Shown piece by piece: positions 17,892 through 26,143 of a stretch of 64,000 nt of DNA. The notes under the pieces were generated by a model. The model searched no databases. It saw only the letters and a program-made list of their open reading frames with translations, and was not told where the DNA came from. Position numbers and translations under genes: made by a program. Source of the DNA: Lysinibacillus timonensis. GTDB lineage: Bacteria > Bacillota > Bacilli > Bacillales_A > Planococcaceae. Positions within the stretch are counted from its first letter, which is position 1, and the number at the start of each line of letters is the position of its first letter. The DNA lies in NCBI RefSeq assembly GCF_900291985.1, contig NZ_LT985980.1:2510001-2574000 (forward strand). Direction: 5' to 3'.

Positions 17892-18908
17892 ATGGGGATT
17901 ATTTATCCAAGTTTATCGAAATACGCAAAAATTGGTGTAACTGCACCTTCATCGGGATTGCAAAAAGAGGTGTATTCACGTCTAGAAAGAGCTATTAACC
18001 GGTTAGAACAAAAGGGATATTCATTTGCGATTGGAAATACTTGCTGGACTCAATATAAGGCAAAATCAGCACCTGCAATGTTTAGAGCTTTGGAGTTAAA
18101 TGCAATGTTACAAGACAAGTCTATTGATTTTATTTTTCCGCCCTGGGGAGGGGAATTATTAATAGAAGTATTGGAACATATAGAGTTTGATAAGATTGAG
18201 CCTAAATGGCTACTAGGATACTCAGATATTAGTTTATTACTACTTGCCATCACTCTTAGAACTGGTATAGCAACCGCACACGGGACAAACTTAGTAGAAT
18301 TAAGAGGTAGAACTAGTGACCCGACAACAATACTTTGGGAAAAAGTGCTAACAACAAAAAAGGGTGAAGAAATCATACAGTACTCATCTGAGAAATACCA
18401 GTTAGAATGGCAATATGGTTATGAAACAGAGTATGTATATCACCTTACGGAGAGCACTAGATGGAAAACAATCTCGAATAACCCTATGTTCGTAAAAGGT
18501 AGGCTACTAGGCGGTTGTATAGATGTAATTAAGCATCTCATAGGAACTCCATATGGGAATGTCCAAGAGTTCCATGAAAAGTTTATTCATAATCAACCGG
18601 TGATTTGGTATTTAGAGAATTGTGATATGAACGTAGCTGAATTGCGAAGATCTTTAGTTCAAATGAAGTTAGCTGGCTGGTTTAAACATACAAGCGCAAT
18701 TTTGTTTGGTAGAAGTCAGGCTAATCAACCAGTAGAAGATTATCATGAAATTGATGTCTACATGGATTTATCGGAAGAGCTAAATATTCCAATCGGATAT
18801 GATATAGATTGTGGTCATGTGCCACCTCAAATGACATTTGTAAATGGAGCTTACGCTGAGGTAAGAATCTATAATGGATCAGGTATGATCAAACAGAAGT
18901 TTATTTGA
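17892..18908 (+). CDS. LD-carboxypeptidase, peptidase family S66 (MccF/LdcA type)
   Basis: Cytosolic serine peptidase that removes a D-residue from LD-linked murein peptides or inactivates microcin-like peptide-nucleotides. The Ser-Glu-His set is visible: Ser111 in GYSDIS, Glu242 in WYLENCD and His309 in DIDCGHVPPQ. The N-terminal GVTAPSSG is typical. Length 338 and the lengthy middle region are closer to the MccF branch than to LdcA. It is a single gene with its own terminator. GGAGTTGGGG precedes the ATG. Confidence 0.9.
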   Translation: MGIIYPSLSKYAKIGVTAPSSGLQKEVYSRLERAINRLEQKGYSFAIGNTCWTQYKAKSAPAMFRALELNAMLQDKSIDFIFPPWGGELLIEVLEHIEFDKIEPKWLLGYSDISLLLLAITLRTGIATAHGTNLVELRGRTSDPTTILWEKVLTTKKGEEIIQYSSEKYQLEWQYGYETEYVYHLTESTRWKTISNNPMFVKGRLLGGCIDVIKHLIGTPYGNVQEFHEKFIHNQPVIWYLENCDMNVAELRRSLVQMKLAGWFKHTSAILFGRSQANQPVEDYHEIDVYMDLSEELNIPIGYDIDCGHVPPQMTFVNGAYAEVRIYNGSGMIKQKFI

Positions 18909-18914
18909 CTAGTA

Positions 18915-18955
18915 GACTGTAGGGAGATTCAATCAACCCCTGCAGTCTTTTCTTT
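18915..18955 (+). terminator. Terminator of the S66 peptidase gene
   Basis: A 10-bp stem with one G-U pair (18915-18924 with 18938-18947) followed by TTTTCTTTAT. Confidence 0.88.
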
Positions 18956-19339
18956 ATAGAATGCACCCTCATATAAATCAAACAAAGTAAAACCGACTTA
19001 AATACTATTTGTAAAAAGTATCCATAGGTTACAGTTATTTCGTAAATGATAAAAAAAGGATATTGCTCTCACTCTGGAAATATAAGGGTGGAAAAATTAT
19101 TAGAATTTTGGGAATGATATTGACAAAATAGTATTTAATAATAAAATAAAACAGAGTTAATTGGTATTCTTTTAATACAATTTAAATGATGCAAGTTATG
19201 GTAAATAGAGCCTTTTAGTACCTATTTAGTCTGTAGTATATAAATTTCAAAAAACATTACGTTATCTTAAACAAATAAATTGATAAAAAACCTAGTTATT
19301 TGATAAGATAAATATAGTTTTCGATAGGAGATTAATATT
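18956..19339 (+). other. Intergenic region and long leader of the succinocysteine operon
   Basis: No gene is visible. After the promoter at 19120-19147 the message would have a leader of about 185 nt before the lyase ATG. I looked for S-box, T-box and other riboswitch signatures and saw none. A GGAAT-containing stretch (19101-19116) lies just upstream of the -35, where a CymR site might be expected, but it is not convincing. Confidence 0.5.
19120..19147 (+). promoter_or_regulatory. Sigma-A promoter of the succinocysteine operon
   Basis: TTGACA (19120-19125) and TAAAAT (19142-19147) are separated by 16 bp. This is the best promoter match in the gap, and it lies about 190 bases upstream of the first gene. 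Confidence 0.7.
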
Positions 19340-20710
19340 ATGCCATCACATGTTATAGATATGATTATGTTGAAAAATAATTTTGGAACTGAGCAAATGC
19401 GCCAAGTTTGGTCTGATGAAAATCGACTACAAAAACACTTTGATGTGGAAATCGCACTTGCGAAAGCAGAAGGAGAACTAGGGTTAATTCCCCAAGAAGC
19501 TGCACAGCAAATTGCCCAAGCAAAAACAGACGATGTAAGTATAGCAGAACTTGCTGCTAACATGGCAAAAGTAAAACATTCATTAATGCCGACAATATCA
19601 GCTTTACAGGAACGCAGTGGTGAAGGAGGGGAATTTGTTCACTACGGAGCTACAACACAAGATATTGTAGATACTGGAACAATCCTTCAATTGAAAGAAG
19701 CACATCAAATTATTCGTGCAGAATTGATTGATGTTGCTGCATTATTAGCAAAATTAGCGAAGGAACACCGTTTAACGTTAATAGCAGGTCGCTCTCACGG
19801 CATGCAAGGATTGCCAACAACGTTTGGCTTTAAGTTATCCGTTGTTTTAAGCGAAGTTCTACGCCATTTATCAAGATTAGATGAAGTAAGTGACAGAGTA
19901 TTTGTAGGAAATATTAGTGGTGCAGTTGGAACATATGCCTCATTTGGACCAAAAGGAATAGAAGTAGAAAAACGTGCTTTAGAACTTGTTGGTTTAGGTG
20001 CCCCAGAAATCGTATGGCATTCATCAAGGGATCGACTAGCTGAATATGCAAGTGTTCTAGGTTTAATTAGCGGTACACTTGGAAAACTAGGCAATGAATT
20101 TTATAACTTAATGCGTACGGAGATAGATGAGGTTGAAGAACCGTTTACAAAAGGTAAGGTTGGATCATCCACTATGCCACATAAACGTAATCCTGCAGCA
20201 TTTGAAGGGATTGCAAGTTTAACCCGTCCAATTCTTCAAAATGTATCTTTAATACAACATTCACTGATTGTAGAGCATGAACGTGACGCCATGTCTTGGC
20301 GTGGTGAATGGATAGCGATGCCTGAAATTTGTATTTACCTATCTTCACAACTGGCAGGTACAAAAGGCGTATTAGACGGTTTAATTGTTAAAAAAGAAAA
20401 TATGTTACGTAACTTAGATTTGTTAGGTGGTTTGCTTCTTTCTGAACGAATAATGTTCGCTATATCTGATAAAGCGGGTAAACAAACAGCACACCATATC
20501 ATTTACGAATTATCAATGGCTTCTTTTGAAGAGAAAGTGCCATTTAAACAGAAATTAATAGATAATCCAACGGTAAAAGAATTGTTAACCGAAGAAGAGC
20601 TTAATGAATTGTTTAATTACGAAACATATATAGGCTTAGCTCCTCAAAAAGTTGATGAAGTGTTAACAAACTATTATAATAGCCCATATGCCAAAAAAGA
20701 GGGAAAATAA
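19340..20710 (+). CDS. S-(2-succino) lyase candidate (PurB-like, fumarase/aspartase superfamily)
   Basis: Cytosolic lyase of 456 residues. The superfamily signature is GSSTMPHKRNP (275-285) with the catalytic serine loop; HYGATTQD (101-108) and GRSHGMQGLPT (150-160) supply the catalytic histidine region. By family alone it would be called adenylosuccinate lyase. It opens an operon encoding a YxeL-like acetyltransferase, YxeMNO-like transporter, YxeP-like deacetylase and YxeQ-like protein, and no purine genes are near. In some bacteria a lyase of this superfamily replaces the YxeK monooxygenase and splits N-acetyl-S-(2-succino)cysteine into fumarate and N-acetylcysteine; I infer that role. AGGAG precedes ATG 19340. 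Confidence 0.78.
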   Translation: MPSHVIDMIMLKNNFGTEQMRQVWSDENRLQKHFDVEIALAKAEGELGLIPQEAAQQIAQAKTDDVSIAELAANMAKVKHSLMPTISALQERSGEGGEFVHYGATTQDIVDTGTILQLKEAHQIIRAELIDVAALLAKLAKEHRLTLIAGRSHGMQGLPTTFGFKLSVVLSEVLRHLSRLDEVSDRVFVGNISGAVGTYASFGPKGIEVEKRALELVGLGAPEIVWHSSRDRLAEYASVLGLISGTLGKLGNEFYNLMRTEIDEVEEPFTKGKVGSSTMPHKRNPAAFEGIASLTRPILQNVSLIQHSLIVEHERDAMSWRGEWIAMPEICIYLSSQLAGTKGVLDGLIVKKENMLRNLDLLGGLLLSERIMFAISDKAGKQTAHHIIYELSMASFEEKVPFKQKLIDNPTVKELLTEEELNELFNYETYIGLAPQKVDEVLTNYYNSPYAKKEGK

Positions 20711-20711
20711 T

Positions 20712-21212
20712 ATGACATTTCATTATCGACAAGCAACCGTTGATGACGCAGAAATTTTACAAGAGATATTAGTAAAAGCTTATGCGGAAAACGGAAAATT
20801 AGGGATTAAGTTTGATGCTGTGAATGCAGATGTAGAATTAACGACACGTCATTTGCAAAACAATTTGTGTTTCTTTATGGAATTAGACGGTAAAGTCGTG
20901 GCTACAATCTCACTTCGAATGCCATGGGGCCCTAATCCAGGTCCGGAAAAGGTACCTCATATAGGCTGGTTTGCTACAGATCCAGAAAGTGGACAAAAAG
21001 GGCTTGGATCTAAATTGCTCAACTGGCTAGAAGAAGAAATATTAATAAAACAGTTAAGAACACCTTACGTTACATTAGGAACAGCTGACAAGCATCCATG
21101 GTTAATTCAAATGTATGAACGAAAGGGTTATAAAGTATTTTCTCAAAAGGATTTAGGAAAAGGTCATATAACGATTTACATGAAAAAAGAATTTAAGCTG
21201 GAGGAACAATAA
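20712..21212 (+). CDS. GNAT N-acetyltransferase, YxeL-like
   Basis: Acetyl-CoA-dependent acyltransferase of 166 residues. The GNAT fold is recognisable from PHIGWFATDPESGQKGLGSKLLNWLEEE, where Q/G-x-G-x-G/S is the acetyl-CoA loop, and a final MYERKGYKVF. In the yxe pathway this enzyme acetylates S-(2-succino)cysteine before cleavage. I use ATG 20712, which follows AGAGGGA and starts one base after the lyase stop; an ATG at 20688 would overlap the lyase and has no site. The stop is immediately followed by the binding-protein ATG. Confidence 0.85.
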   Translation: MTFHYRQATVDDAEILQEILVKAYAENGKLGIKFDAVNADVELTTRHLQNNLCFFMELDGKVVATISLRMPWGPNPGPEKVPHIGWFATDPESGQKGLGSKLLNWLEEEILIKQLRTPYVTLGTADKHPWLIQMYERKGYKVFSQKDLGKGHITIYMKKEFKLEEQ

Positions 21213-22019
21213 ATGAAAAAGTTTTCGTTTTTACTTATACTAACATTAGTAATTGGTATTTTAGCAGCATGTGGTGGAGCTGGCGAAGATACAACAACAG
21301 ATGAAGGAACTAACCAAACTGAAGAGAAAAAAGTAATTCGTGTTGGTGCAACTGGACAAAGTTATCCAAATAGTTATAAAGAAAACGATAAATTAGTAGG
21401 ATTTGACGTAGAAGTTTTGGAAACTGTAGCTAATAATTTAGGATACGAAGTGGAATGGGTGAATTCTGATTTCAGTGGATTATTAGGTCAACTAGAAACT
21501 GGTAAAATAGATACAATTGCAAATGCAGTTGCAGTTACTGCAGAGCGTGAAGAAAAATATGATTTCTCAGAACCGTATTCTTATCTTGGTATTACAATTG
21601 TTACACATGAAGAAAATGATCACATTAACACACTAGAAGATTTAAAAGGTAAAACGGTATCTGGTGTATTAGGGTCTAACAACGTTAAGAACTTAGAAGC
21701 ATATGATAAAAACGGTGAAATCGCTATTCGTACTTATGAAACACGTGATGGTGCAATGAACGATGCTATCAATAAACGTGTTGATGGTTATGTAAATGCA
21801 AAAGCATCATTATTAGCGGAAATAAATAAGGGTGACCTACCTTTAAAATTTGTAGGTGAACCATTCGTTTATGAGGCAGTAGCATTCCCGTTTGTAAAAG
21901 GTACAAATGAGGAATTACGTGAAGCAATCAGTGCTGAAGTTCAAAAATTACATGAAGATGGTACAATTTCTGAGCTATCAATCAAATATTACGGTGAAGA
22001 TGTTTCAAAGAAAGACTAA
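21213..22019 (+). CDS. Amino-acid ABC transporter binding lipoprotein, YxeM-like
   Basis: Lipoprotein of bacterial solute-binding family 3, 268 residues. The signal peptide ends in L-A-A-C (Cys20). Core family text includes GFDVEVLETVANNLGYEVEW, DTIANAVAVTAEREEKYDFSEPY and GKTVSGVLGSN. This class binds polar amino acids including cystine. In this operon the ligand is expected to be S-(2-succino)cysteine or a derivative. GGAGGAACAATAA precedes the ATG. A hairpin separates it from the permease gene, which would favour excess binding protein. Confidence 0.9.
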   Translation: MKKFSFLLILTLVIGILAACGGAGEDTTTDEGTNQTEEKKVIRVGATGQSYPNSYKENDKLVGFDVEVLETVANNLGYEVEWVNSDFSGLLGQLETGKIDTIANAVAVTAEREEKYDFSEPYSYLGITIVTHEENDHINTLEDLKGKTVSGVLGSNNVKNLEAYDKNGEIAIRTYETRDGAMNDAINKRVDGYVNAKASLLAEINKGDLPLKFVGEPFVYEAVAFPFVKGTNEELREAISAEVQKLHEDGTISELSIKYYGEDVSKKD

Positions 22020-22041
22020 GTCCAATTTATAACTAATAAGT

Positions 22042-22083
22042 GGCCGTCTTAAAAGTAATAATACTTTTTAAGACGGCCTTTTC
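22042..22083 (+). terminator. Intra-operon hairpin between binding protein and permease genes
   Basis: A 16-bp stem with a single bulge (22042-22057 with 22062-22078) followed by only four T. It resembles a leaky terminator or 3' stabiliser, which would allow more binding protein than permease to be made. Confidence 0.75.
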
Positions 22084-22115
22084 ACACTACCATACACAAG
22101 GAGATGATAATAAAG

Positions 22116-22787
22116 ATGAATTTTGATGTAGGCTATATGTTCTCCCTCATACCTGAAATTATTGAATACATACCCATAACTTTAATTATGGCAATATTAG
22201 CTATGGTTTTAACAATCGTTATTGGGTTAGTATTAGCATTCATGCGTAATAGTCGGTTTAAAATCATTAATTATATTGCGGCAGTATATATTTCATTCTT
22301 CCGAGCAATCCCGATGCTCGTACAATTATTCTTAATTTATTATGGATTACCACAGCTATTCCCAATATTTACAAAGATGGATGCAGTTACGGCTGCGGTT
22401 ATTGGTTTTGGTTTTAAACAAGCTGCTTTTGCCTCAGAGATTTTCCGAGCGGCATTCCTATCTGTGGATAAAGGACAAATGGAGGCATGTTTGGCTGGTG
22501 GTATGACAAAAGCACAAGCATATCGTCGTATTATCTTCCCTCAAGCGTTTAGAAATGCACTGCCAGCAACAGGCAATATCTTTATTACATTAATTAAAGA
22601 AACTTCTTTAGCATTTACTTTAGGTGTTGTAGAGCTATTTGCAGAAGCGAAAATGCAGGCTTCCAATACATTAAGGTTCTTTGAAGCCTATATGGCAGTA
22701 GCACTAGTTTACTGGGCGATGGTAATTGTTTATTCTGCCCTACAAAGTAGACTTGAGAAATTCCTAGAGAAACCTTATCGGACATAA
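22116..22787 (+). CDS. Amino-acid ABC transporter permease, YxeN-like
   Basis: HisM/TcyL-type permease with about five membrane helices. The cytoplasmic EAA loop reads MEACLAGGMTKAQAYRRIIFPQAFRNALP, the contact with the ATPase. The Shine-Dalgarno is the long match AAGGAGATGAT at 22098-22108, so I start at ATG 22116, 7 bases later; an ATG at 22104 lies inside the site. About 223 residues. It works with the flanking binding protein and ATPase. Confidence 0.92.
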   Translation: MNFDVGYMFSLIPEIIEYIPITLIMAILAMVLTIVIGLVLAFMRNSRFKIINYIAAVYISFFRAIPMLVQLFLIYYGLPQLFPIFTKMDAVTAAVIGFGFKQAAFASEIFRAAFLSVDKGQMEACLAGGMTKAQAYRRIIFPQAFRNALPATGNIFITLIKETSLAFTLGVVELFAEAKMQASNTLRFFEAYMAVALVYWAMVIVYSALQSRLEKFLEKPYRT

Positions 22788-22799
22788 GGAGTGAAATTT

Positions 22800-23540
22800 A
22801 TGATTAAAGTTAATCAACTAAAGAAGTCATTTAACCAATTAGATGTACTAAAAGGAATTGATTTTGAAGTAAAGCGCGGAGAAGTATTATCAATCATTGG
22901 GCCTTCTGGTTCGGGAAAATCAACATTATTACGTTGTCTAAACTTTTTAGAAACTCCAAACTCAGGGACAATTACAATTGATAATGTATCTGTAGATGCT
23001 TCGAACTATAGTAAGAAAGATATTTTAAACTTAAGAAAACAATCTGCAATGGTTTTCCAGAACTATAATTTGTTTAAAAATAAAACGGCATTACAAAATG
23101 TTACGGAATTATTAATCGTAACAAAGAATATGCCAAAAGCAGAGGCTGAAAAAATCGGTATGCAATATTTAGCGCAGGTAGGACTTGCGGAAAAGGCGAA
23201 TAATTATCCTGCGACTTTATCGGGCGGTCAACAACAACGTGTAAGTATTGCACGGGCACTAGCATTAAACCCAAGTGTAATCTTATTCGATGAACCAACA
23301 TCATCTCTTGATCCAGAGCTAGTATCGGAAGTTCTTCAAGTAATCAGACAAATTGCTGAAAAAGAAACAACTATGATTATTGTTACTCATGAGATGGATT
23401 TTGCTCGTGAAGTATCTGATAATGTAATTTTTATGGCAGATGGATATATAGTGGAGGAAGGTCATCCAAGTGAGTTATTTGGAAATCCAAAGCAAGATCG
23501 AACAAAATCGTTTATTCAGCAATTGAGCGAAAAACATTAA
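22800..23540 (+). CDS. Amino-acid ABC transporter ATPase, YxeO-like
   Basis: Polar-amino-acid importer ATPase of 246 residues. Walker A GPSGSGKST, Q-loop VFQNYNLF, signature LSGGQQQR, Walker B VILFDEPTSSLDPE and the H-loop VTHEMDFAREV are intact. The ATG at 22800 follows AAGGAGTGA and lies 12 bases after the permease stop. GTG at 22791 overlaps that site. Confidence 0.93.
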   Translation: MIKVNQLKKSFNQLDVLKGIDFEVKRGEVLSIIGPSGSGKSTLLRCLNFLETPNSGTITIDNVSVDASNYSKKDILNLRKQSAMVFQNYNLFKNKTALQNVTELLIVTKNMPKAEAEKIGMQYLAQVGLAEKANNYPATLSGGQQQRVSIARALALNPSVILFDEPTSSLDPELVSEVLQVIRQIAEKETTMIIVTHEMDFAREVSDNVIFMADGYIVEEGHPSELFGNPKQDRTKSFIQQLSEKH

Positions 23541-23560
23541 TGAAAGAAGGAAGTTGTACT

Positions 23561-24715
23561 ATGAGTACCACTGTTGAGAATTTACAAGCAAAACTTGTTG
23601 CATATCGTAGAGAGTTACATGAAAATCCTGAACTAGGATTTAAGGAATATGAAACGACTAAGCGTATTCGCCATTGGTTAGAAGAAGCAGGTATTACGAT
23701 TTTAGACTATCCGTTAGAGACTGGTCTTGTTGCAGAAGTTAAAGGCGAACAAGATGGGCCAACAATTGCTTTACGTGCAGACATTGATGCACTACCAATT
23801 GTAGAACAATCTGGTGTGGAATTTTCATCAAAAAATGAAGGTGTGATGCACGCCTGTGGTCATGACTTCCATACTTCATCAATGATAGGAGCTGCTTTAC
23901 TATTACACTCTCGTCGTTCCGAGTTAAAAGGAACTGTACGAATTATTTTCCAACCAGCTGAAGAAATTGCACAAGGTGCTGTTTACGTAGCTGAAAAGGG
24001 TGTATTAGAAGGGGTCTCAGCTATCTTTGGTATGCATAACAAACCTGATTTACCTGTTGGGACAATCGGTGTTCGATCAGGCTCATTAATGGCAAGTGTT
24101 GACCGTTTTGAGTTAGATATAGTTGGTGTTGGTGGTCATGCTGGTATTCCGAATGATGCTATAGACCCAATTGTGATTGCAAGTCAAATTGTTTCTGCAT
24201 TCCAAAGTATTGTTAGCCGAAATATGAATCCATTCCATAATATTGTTGTTTCAGTTACGAAACTGCAAGCAGGTAATACTTGGAATGTTATACCTGAGAA
24301 GGCAGAGTTAGAGGGAACAGTTCGTACGTTCCAAGAGGAATCACGAGAGGTAGTTGCTGAACGTATGCGCTCACTTGCTGAAGGAATTGCTGAAAGCTTT
24401 GGTGCTCGCGCAGAATTCAGATGGTATCCGTATTTACCTGTTGTAGATAATGATGATCGCTTTACAGAAATAGCTTCAGAAGCTGCAGTTGTAGCAGGTT
24501 ATAAAGCAATTGAAGCTGAACAAGTGCCAGCAGGTGAAGATTTTGCATTCTATCAAACAAAAATACCTGGTTACTTCGTATGGATGGGTGTAGATGGACC
24601 AAGAGCATGGCATCATCCAGAATTTAAATTAAAAGAAGAAGCACTAGAAGTTGCAGCAAACTACTTTACAGAATTATCTATATTAACACTGAATAAACCG
24701 GAGTTACTAAAATGA
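23561..24715 (+). CDS. M20D-family amidohydrolase, YxeP-like N-acetylcysteine deacetylase candidate
   Basis: Metallo-amidohydrolase (hippurate hydrolase group) of about 384 residues. Metal-centre motifs are ADIDALP, HACGHDFHTS with its conserved Cys and His, PAEEIAQGA, the dimerisation segment GVGGHAGIP and a late WHHPEF. In the yxe pathway the homologue deacetylates N-acetylcysteine to cysteine. The ATG at 23561 is preceded by AAGGAAG; ATG 23540 overlaps the ATPase stop and has no site. It shares four bases with the next gene. Confidence 0.87.
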   Translation: MSTTVENLQAKLVAYRRELHENPELGFKEYETTKRIRHWLEEAGITILDYPLETGLVAEVKGEQDGPTIALRADIDALPIVEQSGVEFSSKNEGVMHACGHDFHTSSMIGAALLLHSRRSELKGTVRIIFQPAEEIAQGAVYVAEKGVLEGVSAIFGMHNKPDLPVGTIGVRSGSLMASVDRFELDIVGVGGHAGIPNDAIDPIVIASQIVSAFQSIVSRNMNPFHNIVVSVTKLQAGNTWNVIPEKAELEGTVRTFQEESREVVAERMRSLAEGIAESFGARAEFRWYPYLPVVDNDDRFTEIASEAAVVAGYKAIEAEQVPAGEDFAFYQTKIPGYFVWMGVDGPRAWHHPEFKLKEEALEVAANYFTELSILTLNKPELLK

Positions 24716-26028
24716 AATTAACCGAAGAGTTTGTTGAGAAGATCTATCTCGCAGTACCAAATGATGAAGCTATTGAATGTGCTAAACTAGGTGTTTTAGA
24801 TTTTCTAACATCAAGTTATGCGAGTAAGGAGGATGCAGGGTTACATAAACTCCTTAAATTAATAGAACTAGAGGGTGGCTTACAAGTAGCACCACTTATT
24901 GGTCAAAATCTTAAGGTGACACCTCAACAATCTGCTTTAGTTAATGGATTTTTAGCACATGCACTAGATTTAGACGATGTACACGTTGAAGTGCGTGGGC
25001 ATCCTAGTGCAGTAATCCTTCCTACTTTGATAGCATTGGCTTCAACAAATGTTGTTACCGGAAAACGTTTTTTAGAGGCCTATGCAGTTGGAGTAGAGAC
25101 GATGGCGCGAATAGCTCGTGCTATTTCTGATGGCCACTATGAAAAAGGATGGCATAATACAGGGACAATAGGAGTTCTGGCTGCATCACTTGCAGGAGGT
25201 TATATGCTTCAATTTTCTCGTGAACAATTGGCGCGCGTACTAGGATTTGCAACAACACAGTCTAGTGGGCTACGTTGTCATTTTGGTACCGAGACTAAAC
25301 CACTTCATGCAGGTTTGGCTGCTCGTGCAGCCGTATTAAGTGTGAATTTAACAACGGTAAATTTTTCAAACAATCCAACTAGTTTTGACGGGATTGGTAA
25401 CTACTTTGATGTCTATGGTGAAGGAACAGAACAAATTGCATCGTACTTATTAGATGATTGGAATGAACAATGGAAAATTGTTTCTCCTGGATTATGGTTT
25501 AAAATTTATCCATTCTGTTCAGCTGCTTACTTCGGTGCAGACGCTGCATTACAAATTGGCGAGGTAAATGTTGAGGAAATTAAAGAAGTCATCATAACTT
25601 TTTCAAATAATACGGATGCAGCACTTGTTCACCAAAATCCTATCACTAGTGAGCAGGGACGTTTTAGCATCGAATATATTGTTTCGCTAATTTTGCAAGG
25701 TAAACCATTAACATTTCAATATTTTGATGGCAAATCAATTAATCATGTATCCCAAAGCATTATGAATAAATCCGTTAGAGAAAATGTGAAGGAACCTTTA
25801 AGTGTCGCGCGATATACAAAAGTAAAAGTTGTTTTTAATAATGGTGATGTAATTGAAGAAATATCAACAACACCAAAGGGTTCGCCGCAAAACAAAGTAA
25901 CTAAACAAGAAATTATTGAGAAATGTAAGTCAATCTTACAAAATGATGAATTGGAAGATCGATGGTTTAAGACTATTTTTAGTTTAGATCATGCAAAGGA
26001 CGTATCTGCTTTTTTATCAATTCTATAG
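24712..26028 (+). CDS. MmgE/PrpD family protein, YxeQ-like
   Basis: Cytosolic 438-residue member of the MmgE/PrpD (2-methylcitrate dehydratase-like) family. The text GFLAHALDLDDVHVEVRGHPSAVILPTLIALA holds the conserved D-D and H region, and GWHNTGTIGVLAASLAGG is the second family block. In Bacillus yxeQ ends the yxe operon with no essential step assigned that I know of. ATGA overlap (24712-24715) with the amidohydrolase indicates coupling. It is the last gene before the IS element. Confidence 0.87.
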   Translation: MKLTEEFVEKIYLAVPNDEAIECAKLGVLDFLTSSYASKEDAGLHKLLKLIELEGGLQVAPLIGQNLKVTPQQSALVNGFLAHALDLDDVHVEVRGHPSAVILPTLIALASTNVVTGKRFLEAYAVGVETMARIARAISDGHYEKGWHNTGTIGVLAASLAGGYMLQFSREQLARVLGFATTQSSGLRCHFGTETKPLHAGLAARAAVLSVNLTTVNFSNNPTSFDGIGNYFDVYGEGTEQIASYLLDDWNEQWKIVSPGLWFKIYPFCSAAYFGADAALQIGEVNVEEIKEVIITFSNNTDAALVHQNPITSEQGRFSIEYIVSLILQGKPLTFQYFDGKSINHVSQSIMNKSVRENVKEPLSVARYTKVKVVFNNGDVIEEISTTPKGSPQNKVTKQEIIEKCKSILQNDELEDRWFKTIFSLDHAKDVSAFLSIL

Positions 26029-26045
26029 AGTCTATATCATCAAAG

Positions 26046-26053
26046 AAAAATGC
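26046..26053. repeat. Left target-site duplication of the ISL3 element
   Basis: AAAAATGC immediately precedes the left inverted repeat and is repeated exactly at 27594-27601. Eight bases is the usual duplication for ISL3-family elements. Confidence 0.93.
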
Positions 26054-26099
26054 GGTTCTTTGTCAAATAACGTTGGTGAAGAATATTAGTCGATTATTA

Positions 26100-26143
26100 C
26101 CACGCTCTTAACCAGCCTTAGGCTGTTTGGGAGCGTGGTTGTT
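26100..26143 (+). terminator. Hairpin inside the left end of the IS
   Basis: An 8-bp G/C-rich outer stem (26100-26107 with 26131-26138) with further internal pairing, followed on the plus strand by TTGTTTTTG. It would stop transcripts from the succinocysteine operon before they run antisense through the transposase. It overlaps the last transposase codons. Confidence 0.75.

Noticed and set aside
18956-19339. Riboswitch or T-box in the succinocysteine operon leader
   Set aside because: I found no S-box, T-box or other conserved core in the leader, only A/T-rich sequence.
19340-20710. Annotation of the lyase as housekeeping adenylosuccinate lyase (purB)
   Set aside because: The family is right, but every neighbour belongs to the succinocysteine pathway and no purine gene is near. 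I kept the broader lyase call and listed the test.
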